DNA of 64,000 nucleotides, from assembly GCA_029339195.1 (NCBI GenBank), contig JAPTJF010000009.1:62001-126000 (forward strand). Reading direction: 5' to 3'. Positions 25,262-36,714 of this stretch are shown here, in pieces (positions within the stretch are counted from its first letter, which is position 1; each line of letters opens with the position of its first letter). The DNA comes from Micractinium sp. NFX-FRZ. Taxonomy: Eukaryota; Chlorophyta; Trebouxiophyceae; Chlorellales; Chlorellaceae. The notes under the pieces are model-generated. The model saw only the letters and a list, made by a program, of their open reading frames with translations, did no database searches and was not told the DNA's origin. The translations under genes and the position numbers were made by a program.

Positions 25262-26588
25262 GCCCCTCCAGCTGGCCCTCCCCCAGCGCCCCCTGGGGCG
25301 GCGGGGGGCTGCCGCCAGCTGGCGCCGCCGCGGCCGCGTCCAGCTCAGCAGCCGCCAGCGTGGATTGCCTGCTGGGCTCTAACGAGTACCACCTACAGCA
25401 GGGCCTGGAGATGGGGTGAGGCGCCACGCCAGGCCCGCATGCATTCCCCTTGCCCTTGCCCGCCTCGCATTGCGCTTGCCCTTGGCATTCAAAGTGGCTT
25501 TTTGGGCAGCATGCTTGCCGTCCAAGGCTCTCTGACCAGAGTCTGCAGGCGCTGCGCTGTGCTGCCTGCAGGCTGCGGCCCCACCTGCTCCACCCAGCTG
25601 CATGCCGGCCGCCTTCTTCCTGCCCTCATGTGCCCCTGCTCACATGCCTGTCCCGCCCCGGCCGCTGCCTGCAGGTGTGTGTATGGTGTGAAGATAATGG
25701 AGGACTGGCGGGTATTGACCGCAGACCATGCAGGCAGGTGGTGGGTGGCGGGGTTGGGGAAACGGGATGATGATACGCGGCGCGGGGGGGGGGGGGGGAT
25801 GAGTGTGCGCCCGAGCGGTGGAGCCGCGGCGTGCACCTGCCAACACAAGGCCGCAGCACGGCCCGCGCTTGCCGTGCGATACCTCCTCACCTTACCAGCG
25901 CCACAGCCAGGCGGCTTTGAGGAGACCGGTCAATGCACTCACAGCACAAGCGCGCCCCCTGCTGCAGGCTACGTGCGCCTGTGGAGCTCAGCTGAGCTTG
26001 TGGGGGCGCACTCCCCCTGCCTGGCCGCCTGCCCCGCCTTTGCCCCAAGCGTGGACGACCCGGCCTCGGCGCTGGTGGATCTTGAGGTGAGGACGGGGGT
26101 GGGTGCTCAAGGCAAGCCTGTGGTTGGCTGCGGGGACTGTTTCTAGGCAGTTTGATGGTGTGCCTGTGGTTGGGTGGGGTGATTCCCTGAGGTGAGGAGG
26201 GAGGGGGTGCTCAAGGCAAGCCTGTGGTTGGATGGGATTACGGAAGGCAGGCTGAAGGTGTGCTATGTGAATGGGTGGGCGATACCCCTGAGGTTGAGAG
26301 TACAAGGCGTGCCTGTGGTTGCGTTTAGGGGCTGCTTCCCTACACAGGTTGTACGCGTGCCCCCCTTGTGGATGGGTTCGGTGCATGCCCTGCCACGCCC
26401 TCCCCTGCCTCAGCGCCACAGCACGCCCGGCAAGCCCCCCGCTCAACGCGCTACCTCTGCTGCTGCCTGCTGCCTGGCTGCAGGGCGGGCCGCCGCGCCC
26501 GGTGGGCATGCACTGCTTAGATGCGTGTCTCACACACCTGGCGGTGGCTGGCAGGGACAGCGTGGTGAGGCTGTACTCGTACGAGTGA
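23039..26588 (+). CDS. F-box/WD40-repeat protein
   Basis: Eight exons fit: 23039-23092, 23323-23681, 23903-23991, 24222-24781, 25018-25415, 25675-25733, 25968-26086 and 26484-26588, giving 580 residues. The N-terminus is an F-box: VDFVSHLPGALSAK, then VLAQLGDHCDLAAASSVCRRWRDVV and a W..YSARFP helix. WD40 blades follow: HTAWVNAVRLVPGGGGVASGGSEGAVHVW, HSQAVWALDADACCVASG, FDVVTSVQLLPGGQQVLAGCMDGSIQRLD, then weaker blades ending AVAGRDSVVRLYSYE. The F-box should bind SKP1 and the propeller a substrate, making this an SCF ubiquitin-ligase adaptor; the substrate is unknown. A polyglutamine tract (CAG repeat near 25232-25260) and Gly/Ala-rich linkers interrupt the propeller. Introns 3 and 6 fit phase best with GC donors at 23992 and 25734. 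Confidence 0.88.
25787..25798 (+). repeat. Poly-G tract in intron 6 of the F-box gene
   Basis: About a dozen consecutive G bases form a homopolymer inside the intron. It may be a sequencing or length-variation hotspot. Confidence 0.8.
26081..26323 (+). repeat. ~100-bp tandem repeats starting at the exon 7 edge of the F-box gene
   Basis: The end of exon 7 plus its donor (CTTGAGGTGAGG) and the following CTCAAGGCAAGCCTGTGGTTGG begin the array. Similar blocks recur at about 26184-26231 (CCTGAGGTGAGGAGG, CTCAAGGCAAGCCTGTGG) and 26284-26323 (CCTGAGGTTGAGAG, CAAGGCGTGCCTGTGG). The second copy keeps a usable GT donor. Confidence 0.75.
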
Positions 26589-28041
26589 TGCCCACGCCAA
26601 GGGGTTTGGGGCCAGGCAGCGGCGGGCGGATGCACCCCAAGGCGGCAGCTGCGGCTGAAGCGGGGCAGGGCTGGCAGGCTGGCAGGCATGCAGCAGCAGG
26701 CTGGCAGGCCAGGCCAGAGACAGGCGGGAGGCGGGGCCTCGCCAGGGAGACCGCCCTGCATGCTTGACACCAAAGCTCTTAACACATTCGCGTGTCTACT
26801 TTACAAATATAGGACATGGTTGGGTTGCAGCTTGGTGCAAGGGCGCGTGCAGACGGGAGGTTGTCCTGTGCGAAAAATGGAGGCAGGATGGAGACACATG
26901 GTTGCAGCAGGTTTTGAGCTGGCAGGCAGGGCAGGGCAGGGCAGGGCGCAGCAAAACGGGCACAAGCGCGGCTCGGTCTGCTGCGGCACTTGCTGCTGAC
27001 AACAGCAACAACAACGGTGGATCATTGGCTTGGGTACAGCCAGGCTCACAGTGTACCAAACACATGGAAGGGTTGAGTAGGACGAGTGCAAAAGATGAAA
27101 GGATGGAGTGTTAAAACAGCAGGTGCAAATGTGCCAGGGGATGCAGGGTCCCAGGGCAGGACTTGGTGCCAGGAGCGAGGCGGGATGGGTGGGGATTCAA
27201 GGGGCCGGGCAAGGCGGGCGATTTTATTACCGATGTGGGGAGTTGCAACGGTGAGGGCAACGGTGAGGGGTGCAGCGCCGCTTATTGCGGTGAGCAGGCA
27301 GGGGAAGAGGAGTGGGGCGGGGCAGGGTGGGGTGGAGCAGGGTGGGGATCAAAACGGTGAGGTGGGGCGGGGGGAAGAGCAGTGATCAGGCGAGGGGAGG
27401 TGCAAGGCGCTGAGGATGACGGAGGTTTTGTTTGGAGGGTGGGGATTGGGGATATGAATACCCCACATGATGCGGGAAGCAGTGAGGAGTGAAACCGGTA
27501 CTTGTACTGGGGTGTAGGGTGTGCGTATGTGGCGTGAGAGGGAGGATGAAAGGGAGGCGTGCACGGCAGTGTGGAGTGAAGGTTGAGCCAAGGTGGCGCA
27601 AAGGCGGTACTAGTCGGGGGCGAAGGGGGGGATGGATGGCAACGGAAAGAGAGGGCAGGTAACAAAGGCTGGGTGCAGGTGAGGGCGAGTAGGAGGTGCC
27701 TGTGTGTGAGACGCGTGTGGGGCGTGGATAGAACGTGGGCGTGGAAAAGAAGAAGGGCTTGGCAGTGTGCGCGCGCGCGCGGGGCGCTGGCTCGGACGAA
27801 GGACCGTCGGGAGATGGATTGGAATGAAATGAGGCTAGTCATCGCTACGAGTGTGCCTTGCAAAGGGCTTTGGTGTTTTGGGCTGCGGTGTTTTGGGCTG
27901 CACGCCTGCATGTGCAGCGCGTTGACGTTGACATGCAGGGTGGGCAGGGGCCTGGGGGTGCCTGCTCTCGCAGCAGGCACTGCAGGGACAGTGGGGCGCG
28001 CCGGCCGCCAGCTGCTGGCGACCAGGTCATGCTCAGCATGC
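26589..28041. other. Convergent 3' region between the F-box gene and tandem paralogue A
   Basis: The two flanking genes converge here. The stretch 27120-27750 is strongly G-rich on the plus strand, like the 3' flanks of the other array genes. TTACA near 26808 is a possible minus-strand TGTAA, although it is far from the paralogue A stop. I see no gene. Confidence 0.45.
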
Positions 28042-29411
28042 TCAGGCCATGCTCAGCAGGCCATCCAGCCACCAGTCATCATCACCCAGGGCATCCAAGG
28101 CATCCAGGGTGCTGAAATCCACCACGCCTGCCGCCACGTCAGCAGCCAGGTCAGCAGCCAAGGGATCCTGCTGTGCCGGCTGCACCGCCAGCTGGTCAAC
28201 CAGCCAGGCTGGCGGGGGCGGGGTGGGGATCATCACGTGATTGGTGCTCCCCTGCTGCCCCAGCTCAAACAAGCCGCAGGCCGGGGGCATCACCGGCGCG
28301 GGCGCCGGCAGGGGAAGCGCCGTGGCAGGGCTGCCGCTGCGCTGCGCGGCGACGGGGGAGGCGAGCAGCGCGACGCCCGCGGTGGGCGCGGTGGGCTTGA
28401 GGGTGTCGGGGCTCACGCTGGAGAACTCCAGAGAATGCTGCAGGCGGGGGAAGAAGGGGGGAGGCGGGACGGGGCGGTGAGCAGGGGGCGGACGGGCAGA
28501 GGTGGACAGCAAGCGGCAGTAGGTCAACAGCCCCGCAGGAGGGAGCGAGCCGACAGGGGGTGTAGAGACAGGTGTTCGAGCAGCAGGCGCAGCGTGCGGA
28601 GCTGGGGGCCAGCGGGCGGCTCACTGGTGGGCAGGCAGGCCCGCCATCTAGTGTGCTGCTTTCTCTGATGGCAGAGCAGTCCAACCGGCCAGATGATTTG
28701 ATGCAGGCAGGAAGGCTATCCCCGCCCAGACACCCAGCTGGCTGCCCAGGCCTGCGCCCAGGCCCCACGCACCTCAGCATTGAAGGGGTTGGGAGCGCCG
28801 CTGCCGCCGCGCGCCAGGGGCGTCTGGTCCGCCTCCGAGCTGCCCCAAGAGCGCACCGGCCGGCAGACCGCCTCCTCCCCCGCCTCCTGCCACTTGCGCT
28901 TGAGAGGCTGCGGCGTGGACTCCGCAGGGGGCGCGGCTGCCGCGCCTGCGTCCCTTGCCGGTGCCCGGCCGCCGGCGTTCCCCGCCTGGCGCTGCACCCA
29001 CTTGCTCCACAAATCCTGCTCCAACTCCCTCCTGTCCTGCCACTCCTTCTCCTGCCGCGCCCGCATGGCGTCCCACTTGCGCTGCTGGGCCGCCAGGGAG
29101 AGGAGCCAGTCGGTCTGCTGGCGCGAGCGCTGCCGCTGCCACTCGGCCTCGTCCTCGGCGCGCACACGCTCCCACCGCGCCTGCACCCCCTCGAGGTGCA
29201 GCTCAAACGTCGCCGCGTCCAGCCGCTGCTGCTTGCAGCGCTGCCCCCCCTGGCCCTGCTGCTGCTCCTGAAGCGCCCCCCGCTGCTGCTTTGAAAGCTG
29301 CTGCACCAGGATGCTGGCGCCGCCCGCGGGCTCCGTCTGCTGCCGCAGCTGCTGATGGCGCTGGGCGGGCGCTGCCGGCCACTCCATTGGCCGTGGAAGT
29401 GCCTGCTTCAT
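28042..29411 (-). CDS. Tandem paralogue A: Trp-hendecad protein of unknown function
   Basis: Two exons, 29411-28773 and 28437-28042, give 344 residues. From residue 80 the helix has Trp at 80, 91, 102, 113, 124 and 135, exactly 11 apart, then a final Trp at 138. Charged residues fill the gaps (WERVRAEDEAEW, WDAMRARQEKEW). A basic piece (LKRKW) and an acidic, Pro/Ala-rich region follow. The phase-0 intron falls after FNAE. Exon 2 ends GDDDWWLDGLLSMA. This copy lacks the QQxWxxAAxQLLSQL block found in exon 2 of the others. The pattern predicts a long right-handed coiled coil and a nuclear protein with an acidic-hydrophobic tail. No family I know matches. The first in-frame ATG of the exon is used; a 5'UTR intron may lie upstream. 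Confidence 0.75.
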
Positions 29412-31607
29412 GGGTCTTGCCTGCAGGCAGACGGGAGGGGGGGTGAAGGCAAGGGCGGGGGGGTGAGCTCTCTGCATGCCCTGCAGGCTTGGGGCGCTCG
29501 GAGCGGCGGGCGGTGGGCGTGGGAGGGCTGCCTGCCGCCGGCCGACGCCCTAAGGGTGGGCGCTCACTCGGCGGTCCGTTAAACTGCCCGAGCAGCCAAC
29601 CCTTGCCTGTGTGCGCAGCTGCAGTGGTTGCCGACGAATGCGTCGAGGCTGTGCGAACGGTGTCCGGAAGGGCAAGGTCAAGACTGCAGGCGGCTCAGCG
29701 CGGATGTCGGAAGGGCAGGAGGGTGAATGCTGACCATTGCAGTGATGCAGCGGCGGGGGGCCGAGCGGGCGGGTGCTGAGCCAGGGTAGAGTTGGAGCTG
29801 GAGCACTCCGGCTTGAGAAGCCGCGCACCAGAGCTACGGATGATCCCTTATAGGCGCACCACGTGTGCCTTAGCATGGCACATGGGCAGACGGGCTGTGC
29901 GGAAGCACAGCCCAGCGCCACACACACGGATACTCGGCTTGCGGCGGCCGGGGCCTCACCTGATGCGCAGATCGGACTGTCCTCGACTGATGGCACTAGT
30001 GGGGCGCCTCCGCAGCTTTCGCTTGCAAGTAAGGGCGGGACGCTCACCAGTCCCTGAGGGGGTGTGAGTGCAGCAGTCCAGCTCGGCTTCAACCGAGCTA
30101 TTTGACTTGACTGCAAAAGCAGGTGGAGTGGCGGGAGGGAAGCAAGACAGCGTACAGTGAGCGGGCGGTCCGAGCTGACATGGCTCATGAGAACACGCGG
30201 CCCCACATGAATCCCGTCCGATGCCCGCCCGTGCCCTCCTTGGCGTGACACCGCGCTCATTGGTGTTTCAGAAGAAGGAAGTGAGCGCAGGAGGGGCATG
30301 CGGCCTCGGATTGCGCCTGGATACCTGCCCCGCACCAGCAGCGGCTGCCAGCCAGCTACTCCGCCACCGGTCAGGCACCCTTGTGAGCCCGATGGCAGGC
30401 CACCCCTCAGAGGCCAGTGGCTGCCTCATGTCACTCCATAGGCGGCGGCCCGTGGAAAAGCCGGCGCTGCTTCTGCTCCCAGCAAGAGCGGGCAAGGTTC
30501 TCGCCAGTGCCCGCTGGCATGCCACTTGTCCCGTACTACGGCCGTGTGCAGTGGGCCTGGGAGGGGGCATCCCTGTCTGGCATCCTGGCTCCCTTCGCAG
30601 CCCGCCTGCTGCGTTCCTGCCTCATCCCCCACTGCTGCCATGCCGCTGCCATGCCACCTCTGGTCTACCGGTGCACCACTCTCTTGGCAGGGCTGGCTGC
30701 AATCGGCACGGGGACGCTCCTGCGATGAGGTGCCCAGCAGCAGGCAAGCCCAATGCCTCAGCTCAGCCGCGGGCTCAGCGCTCCACACTGCCCCTTTGGT
30801 AGAGGCAGCCTTCGCTCGCGTGGTTGGTCTTACACCGGGGCACCAAGTGGACGCCGAGTGAAGGAGGCAGCAGTAGTTCCGCTGCTCAAAGCACAAGGCG
30901 GCACAGAGGGGAGTGGCTGGGGGCAGGGTGGAGTGGGAAGGGGCGGTCCAGGGTTGCAAGCATGAGGCAGGGGTGGCACCAAACACGGGGGGGCAGAGGG
31001 TGGACGACACGTGGCAGGCAAAAGGGGCTGCTTGCTTCGAAGCCAAAGGTTTGAGAGGTACTGGAGAGAGAGGAGGCGCAAGGGACGCAGCAGCAAGGGA
31101 TGCAGCAGCAAGGTGGGCGGGCTGTGGCGGGCTGCTTGCTGCAACCGATGCCAGCCAGAGGGCTGTGTGTGTGTGGAGAGAAAATGAGGAGAGGCGTGGA
31201 GGCGGGTAAGCAGCATGGAGGGCGTGGCAGGCTGGGAATGGGGCAGGGAGAAGTAAGGCAGGGGGAAGTAGGGCAGGGGGCACATAGGAGGGGGGCGTTC
31301 AAAAACATTGGAGCGAGGCCAGCTGGATCTACAGAGAGCCGGCAGCTGTTTCAATGTGCTGCCTGGCTGGCTGGGGGGCGCCGCGGGGGGGGGGGGGGAT
31401 ACACACGAAATGCCATGCGCACCGGGCAAAGTGGGAAGGGGCGCGCATGGGGGGAGGGTTGGGTGCCAGAGCAGGGTGTGTGCAGTTGGAGAGGACTATT
31501 AAAGAGGGTGTTCAAACGCCTTCCAGGGCGTGAGGAGTGATGTGGTTCTTGGAAATCTCACGAGCCGTGGCAGGGGGAGGGTGCTTGCCGGGGATGGGGA
31601 TCCCCCG
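29412..31607. other. Array spacer between paralogues A and B
   Basis: About 2.2 kb holds the promoter of A (right of 29411) and the 3'UTR of B. The first half is mixed sequence with a CCCTTATAGGCGCACC motif near 29845. The second half (30900-31500) is G-rich, with a poly-G tract near 31385-31398. TTACA near 30829 could be a TGTAA signal for B about 0.78 kb past its stop. No gene is supported. Confidence 0.45.
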
Positions 31608-32912
31608 CTAACCCAACATGCTCTCCAACCATCCCCCGCACGGCACGGCACCCACCGCAGCAGCGCTGCTGCCGGCCGGCGCAGCAGCCGCTGCGCGCGG
31701 CACGACCTGCCGCTGCCGCGGCGGCAGCGGCAGTGCTCGCGCCTCGGGCGCAGTCCCCTCACCAGCCACGTCGGGCTCCGGTTTCAGCTGTGACAGCAGC
31801 TGCTGCGCTGCCATGGCCCACTCCTGCTGATCAGCCACCATCTGAGCATGCTCTGCAGAGCACAGCCGTGGGGCAGGCTGCCGCCACGGGTGCCGAGCCA
31901 CCCGCGGGCGCTGCTGCGCTGGCGCGCTGCGGGGGCGGCCTGGCAGCGGGGAGATGCACTGCTGCAGCGCCCACGCCTGCTGCTCTGGCTGCTGCGGCGG
32001 GGAGGGCGGCTGGAGCGCACCAGAGCTCACCGTGGTGGCGGGGGTGCCGCTGTGGCCCTGCAGCCCCCGCTCCTCAAATGGGTAGGAACCACCAGCTGAT
32101 GTGGCGCCGCTGCGTGAGCCCTGCAGGCATGCGGGAGGGGCGGAGGAGGGTGCGCGGACGGCTGTGAGGGGCGGCAAGGTGGGCGGGTTGGTGCGGCAGC
32201 CAGCCGGCGGCTTGGTGAGCGGCGCAGCACTGGCAGTGGCTGCCGCCCCCGGCAGTAGCTGTGTGGAACCCTGGGGTACCGTCTGGTGCTCTATAGGGCG
32301 GGTCGGGGCGGGTCGGGGCGGGATACTATGGGCTCTTGGCTGCCACCTGGACACTGAGCCAAGCGGGCACACCCACCGCTGCCTCCCACTCACCTCTGCT
32401 TGCACAGCGGCCCTCTCGCCTGCCGGGCCGGGGCCCCCATCCGCTGGGCGGCTGCGTTTGGGCGGCGTCCGCGCCTGCTGTGCCTGCTGTGCAGGCTCAA
32501 GGGTGCCCTGCTGCCAGTCCTCCCACATACGCGCCTGCAGCTGGCGGTGCTCCTCCCAGCGCCGCTCGTCCTCCTGCTCCCGCAGCAAGAAGTCCCGCTC
32601 ACGCTGCGCCTGCTGCACCAGCCACTGCCGGTGGCGCTGCACGTTCTGAGCCTCCCACGCCGCCTGGTCCTCCGCACGAACGCGGTCCCACTCTGCCTGC
32701 ACCACTAGCTGCTGCTGCTCAAACTCCTCGAGGGAAGCGCCCCCGCCGGGCACCTGCCGCTGCTGGCCAGCCCACACCACATGCTGCTCCAGCATCGCAG
32801 TGGCAAGCTGTGGGGAGGGTGGCGCCGCGGCCAGGCCACGCTGCGGCGCAGGCCGGTCTGCCGGGGCGGGGCTGGAATGCCAGGGCCACGGCTGGTCTGC
32901 CAGCTGCTGCAT
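31608..32912 (-). CDS. Tandem paralogue B: Trp-hendecad protein
   Basis: Exons 32912-32394 and 32120-31608 encode 343 residues. The 11-residue ladder reads W-W-W-F-W-W plus the terminal WEDW pair (AEWDRVRAEDQAAW, RHRQW, ERDF, DERRW, ARMW). A basic patch (PPKRSRP) follows, then the phase-0 intron after VQAE. Exon 2 contains the conserved HAQMVADQQEWAMAAQQLLSQL block. Its C-terminus is GGWLESMLG, a weakened form of the family's DDWWLDxLL ending with no acidic pair before the Trp. This is the most divergent tail in the array. The ATG at 32912 is the best-supported start; the frame stays open upstream but lacks family-like sequence. Confidence 0.75.
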   Translation of the reverse strand: MQQLADQPWPWHSSPAPADRPAPQRGLAAAPPSPQLATAMLEQHVVWAGQQRQVPGGGASLEEFEQQQLVVQAEWDRVRAEDQAAWEAQNVQRHRQWLVQQAQRERDFLLREQEDERRWEEHRQLQARMWEDWQQGTLEPAQQAQQARTPPKRSRPADGGPGPAGERAAVQAEVSGRQRWVCPLGSVSRWQPRAHSIPPRPAPTRPIEHQTVPQGSTQLLPGAAATASAAPLTKPPAGCRTNPPTLPPLTAVRAPSSAPPACLQGSRSGATSAGGSYPFEERGLQGHSGTPATTVSSGALQPPSPPQQPEQQAWALQQCISPLPGRPRSAPAQQRPRVARHPWRQPAPRLCSAEHAQMVADQQEWAMAAQQLLSQLKPEPDVAGEGTAPEARALPLPPRQRQVVPRAAAAAPAGSSAAAVGAVPCGGWLESMLG

Positions 32913-35104
32913 GGCGGCGGCGAATGCGGGCCGGGAGTCGCGCTCTGCATGGGGCACAAGCAGGGGGAGAGGGGGTGCCTGTGGATTGCGGGGCCCCCAG
33001 GTGCACAACTGGCCCAGGCGCGGGACTGCGGACAGAGTAAGCACCTGGGGTGCTACATCAGTTGGGTCAGGCAAGCAGGGTGTGGCGAGTCGGTGCCCGC
33101 TGCTGCCTGGGCAGGCAGTGCGAGCTGCGCGCCGCGGCGTGTGGGCGGCAGGTTGGCCGGCCGCTGCTGTGACGACAGGGCGGGTCCTTACCCAAGAGCT
33201 CAGCGGCGTCGGTGATCGCTGTCCCAAGCTGTTCAGCGCCGGTTGGCAGCCTCACTCCTTACTCCCTGTGGGGGGCCGACCTGTGGACGAACATGCGAAA
33301 GTGGACGGTGACGCCGCTGGCGAGGTGCACGCAGCTATGGCCACAACGAAGACTTGCTGGAGCCCACAACGCTCAATTGCCGGGCGCTGAAGAGGAACGA
33401 AGCAAGCCGGAGCTTGAGGGCACCGCTTTGCTGGGACACGACCATTCGCATGTTCTGGCCTACGTCCGCAATGCATCCCATCTCACATGACCACGTCCCC
33501 ACTGCGGGATGGGCCTTACAGGCGCCACCGAACCGAACCGAACCGAACCGCACCTTCTGCCGGTGTGCAGCGCCGCTTCGAGTAGCAGGCTGCGCCCAAG
33601 CGGTGAGCTCAAGCCTAAGCTGTGCCGAAAGACCGCACGCCAGCCCCACCTTGGAAAGCCGACGAGGGTGGCTGTGGGCCCGTTCCCTGACGTGGCACCC
33701 CCGCCGGCGGCTGCCGCAGCGTGCCGGCATCTCTCACACACCTGTCGGCCATCTGCGGCATGTCTCCCGTCTCTCACATCTGTTCCTCAGCTCTACATGA
33801 ACGTGCACCTTCCCTGTGCAAGTGCAGGAGATGTGTGCACAGTGCAGCAGCGCATGGGCATGGGGCACTGCCATGGATCACCGCCGGCAGTGGCAGTGGG
33901 CTCCTGGGGGGGCACTGGGCGCTCCTGCCGGCGTGCACTGCCCACATAGCCCCCAACAGCCCGGCCCACCTGGCCACCGTGGGATGTATCCCTGGCTTGT
34001 GGCCCCCGGCGATCAGGGCTACGCAGCAGCGCCGCACTGCCAGCAGGCACAGCCCGCAGCCCTCCGCTCACAGGGCATGCATCACATGCCAGGCACGGCG
34101 GCCCCGTCTGCGGCAGTAGCAAGCCAGGCCTGCTTGCCATCCCAGCCCCACTGGCCGCTTCTGTGCTGTGCTGCACCCACATCTGCCATGCGCGCGAGAT
34201 TTCCCTCAACAGCTGTGCTCCCACGGTAATGTCGCGGCTTGGGAGCGGAGCTGCTGGCGCCAGGCGGTGTGCTGGTGAGTAGGGGTTTCTACATGGCATG
34301 CCAGGGGGGGCGGCGGCTGCGCAGCAGAGCCCCGTGGGCGTGCTTTCAGAGGGTGACAGGATGGGGTTGGTGGGGCCGCGAAAATTGGGGGTGCCGGCGC
34401 GTGCGCGGCGCCTCATGGGGTGTGAGCAATCGGGGATACAAGGCATGAGGCAGCACGCAGCAGCTGCGGCGCAGGGGGCAGACATTAGTATATGAATGGT
34501 TTACGCGCCGTCGGGGCGCGCGCGTGGGGAGGTGGGAGTTCGCAGGTCAGTGCCTGTGAGAGCAGGGCGGCCCAGCAAGGGTTCAGGCACAGCAACAGAT
34601 GGCGCGAGCTGCAGGTAGCGGGCAGCTGCTCGCAGAAGCAAGGGTGCACAAGAGGAGAGAACAGGGGGGGTGGCCGTGCGTCAGCACGGCGTGCACAAGT
34701 CAGTGAGGTGGGTGGGTTGAAAGGGGCAGTGCTGGGGTGAGGGGGCAGTCTGTCGGCGGTTATTCAGATGTAGTTATGTATGCAGCCTGAGGGGTTGGCA
34801 GAGGATGGCGATGTGGCAGGGAAAAGGAAGGAGGGGTGGGACAAAGGGGAAAGGGAGGGGGCAGGGAAGCGAGGCCCAGCTGTTGCGCAGCTGGGGTCGG
34901 GCCAGGGGGAAGGAGTGCCGAGGAGTGGGCCGGGATGCAGCGCTCGCCCTCATCTGAGAGTAGCTCAGATCAGGCCAGGAGGGCGGGCTCCCCAGCTCCC
35001 CCAAGAGCTCAGCTGGGTCCCCTTAGCGGCTGCTCCTTGCAATGCAAGGCAGCTGTCCGCCATTGCAATCTACAGAGCAGCGTGTTGGCTCGGCTCTGGA
35101 CGCC
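32913..35104. other. Array spacer between paralogues B and C
   Basis: About 2.2 kb. A pentanucleotide repeat lies at 33525-33552, upstream of B. The motif GGGCCTTACAGGCGCCACC near 33505 resembles CCCTTATAGGCGCACC upstream of A. The part nearest C (34500-35000) is G-rich 3' flank. No protein-like frame is convincing. Confidence 0.45.
33525..33552 (+). repeat. (CCGAA)n microsatellite
   Basis: About five tandem CCGAA units lie in the upstream region of paralogue B. Confidence 0.9.
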
Positions 35105-36714
35105 CTACTCAAGGAGGGTGTCCAGCCACCAGTCATCCGCCGCTGCCGCGTGCGCCGCGCTGATGACGCCCGAAGAGCTCTCCGGGAGCGACTGCTGCAG
35201 CGCCAGCGCGGGCGGCGGCGGGGCCCGGGCCGTGGCGCCGCGCGGCTCCTGCGCCGCTGCCTGCTGCGCCCCCCACGCCTCGCGCTGAGCTGTCAGCCAG
35301 CGCAGCTGCTCCTTGAAGCCGCACATCTGCTGGGAGTCCAGCTTCTGGCCGTTGAGCTGGGACAGCAGCTGCTTGGCTGCGATGCACCACTGCTGCTGGT
35401 CGGCCACCAGCTGCGCGTGCCCGCTGCCCGCCTGCGCCGCCTGCGCCGCCTCCGGCGGGCCGCAGCTCTGCTGCTGCGCCTGCAGCTGCCGCCTCTGGCG
35501 CTGCTCGCTGGGGGGATGCAGGCAGGAGCTGGAGACGGCGGTGGTGTTGGGGCTGAGCAGGGCGGCCACGTCCGCTGGGCCCACCGTCAGCTCGCCACTG
35601 CCTGTGCCGCCACACTGCGACTCCTGCGGGACGAGGAAGGGAGGGCAGAGGGGGTAAGGGGAGTGCTTGCGTCAGCCTGGCAAGTGATGCAGGGCAGGGC
35701 ATCCAGGGGCCAGATCTTGCAGGGCAGGGCAGGGCAGGGCAGGGCAGGGCAGGGCAGGGCAGGGGATCTGGAGCCCTGGCACCTGGTGTGCAGGCAGGGC
35801 GGCAGGCAGGCGGTGGGTGGCGTGCAAGGCCTCTCGAGGCGTCAGCGATCAGTATTTGCCATGCGCAGTCGGGCGAGGACCGCTTGCAAAGGTGTCCTAA
35901 GAAGTTTGATCAGGGTGATCTTCACCCGCCAGGGAGGCAGAGAGAGGCAGAAATGCACAGAGAGAGCGGCACACGGAGGAGAGAGAGGGCGCGCAAGGCG
36001 CGCTGGGCTGAGGCAGCAGCCACGCGCGACACAGGTCGGCGCGCGCGCGGGCGGGCGGGCGGGCGGGCTGCCCAGCCCTGCCTGGCTGTCCGTTACGGCG
36101 TCGCGCCCTGCCGGGTCAAGCAAGGCAGCCCAGCCCAGCCCTTCCCACGCACTCCTCACCTCTGCGGGATTGAGAAGGCTTTTGAAAACGGCCGCGGTGC
36201 AGGCGGCCAAGGGGAGCGCCAGCGGCAGCTGCTCCGTGACCGAGCTGCTCTGGGCGCGGTCGGCGGGTGCGGGCCTGCTGTGCGCCTCGTCCTCCGCCGC
36301 GCACCGCTTGCGCTTCAGCAGCAGAGGCCCCGGGGCGCACAGCCCCTCCTTGCCCTCCCACTCCTGCTGCTGGCGCTGCTGCCAGGAGCGCCACAGGTCG
36401 TTCTGCAGCTGGCGGTGCTGCTGCCAGCGCCGCTCCTCCTCTTCTTGCAGCAGCTCCCAGTCCCGCTGGCGCTGCGCCTGCAGCAGCAGGAAGTCGCGCT
36501 GCCGCTGCGCGGCCTGCCGCTCCCAGGCGGCTTGGTCGTCGGCCCGCGCCTGCTCCCACCGCGTCTGAACCATCAGCTGCAGCCGCTCAAACTCGCCGCC
36601 ATCCTGCGCGCAGCAGCCCTTGCGCTGCTGCGCAAGCTCTTGCTGCAGCACGGCCAGCGCGTGCTGCTGGGGGGTGGAGGTGGGCAGCGCCCGCGGCTGC
36701 TCTGTCATGGCCAT
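35105..36714 (-). CDS. Tandem paralogue C: Trp-hendecad protein
   Basis: Exons 36714-36160 and 35623-35105 encode 357 residues. Aromatic residues sit at 53, 64, 75 (Phe), 86, 97 and 108, all 11 apart, with Trp 111 closing the ladder (TRWEQARADDQAAW, RQRDF, QRQRDW, EERRW, NDLW, RSW). A classic basic signal LLKRKRC follows. The phase-0 intron lies after NPAE. Exon 2 has VADQQQWCIAAKQLLSQL, then a second Trp pair (RWLTAQREAW), and ends AADDWWLDTLLE. The ATG at 36714 begins MAMTEQP and has no upstream in-frame stop problem. Confidence 0.78.
35718..35765 (+). repeat. (AGGGC)n microsatellite in the intron of paralogue C
   Basis: Roughly nine perfect AGGGC units lie inside the single intron of paralogue C, whose length (536 bp) is the largest in the family. 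Confidence 0.9.

Noticed and set aside
36046..36068. GGGC-type and AGGC-type short repeats (also near 19371, 57220 and 58036) as mobile-element traces
   Set aside because: They are simple microsatellites with no terminal inverted repeats, target-site duplications or encoded enzymes.
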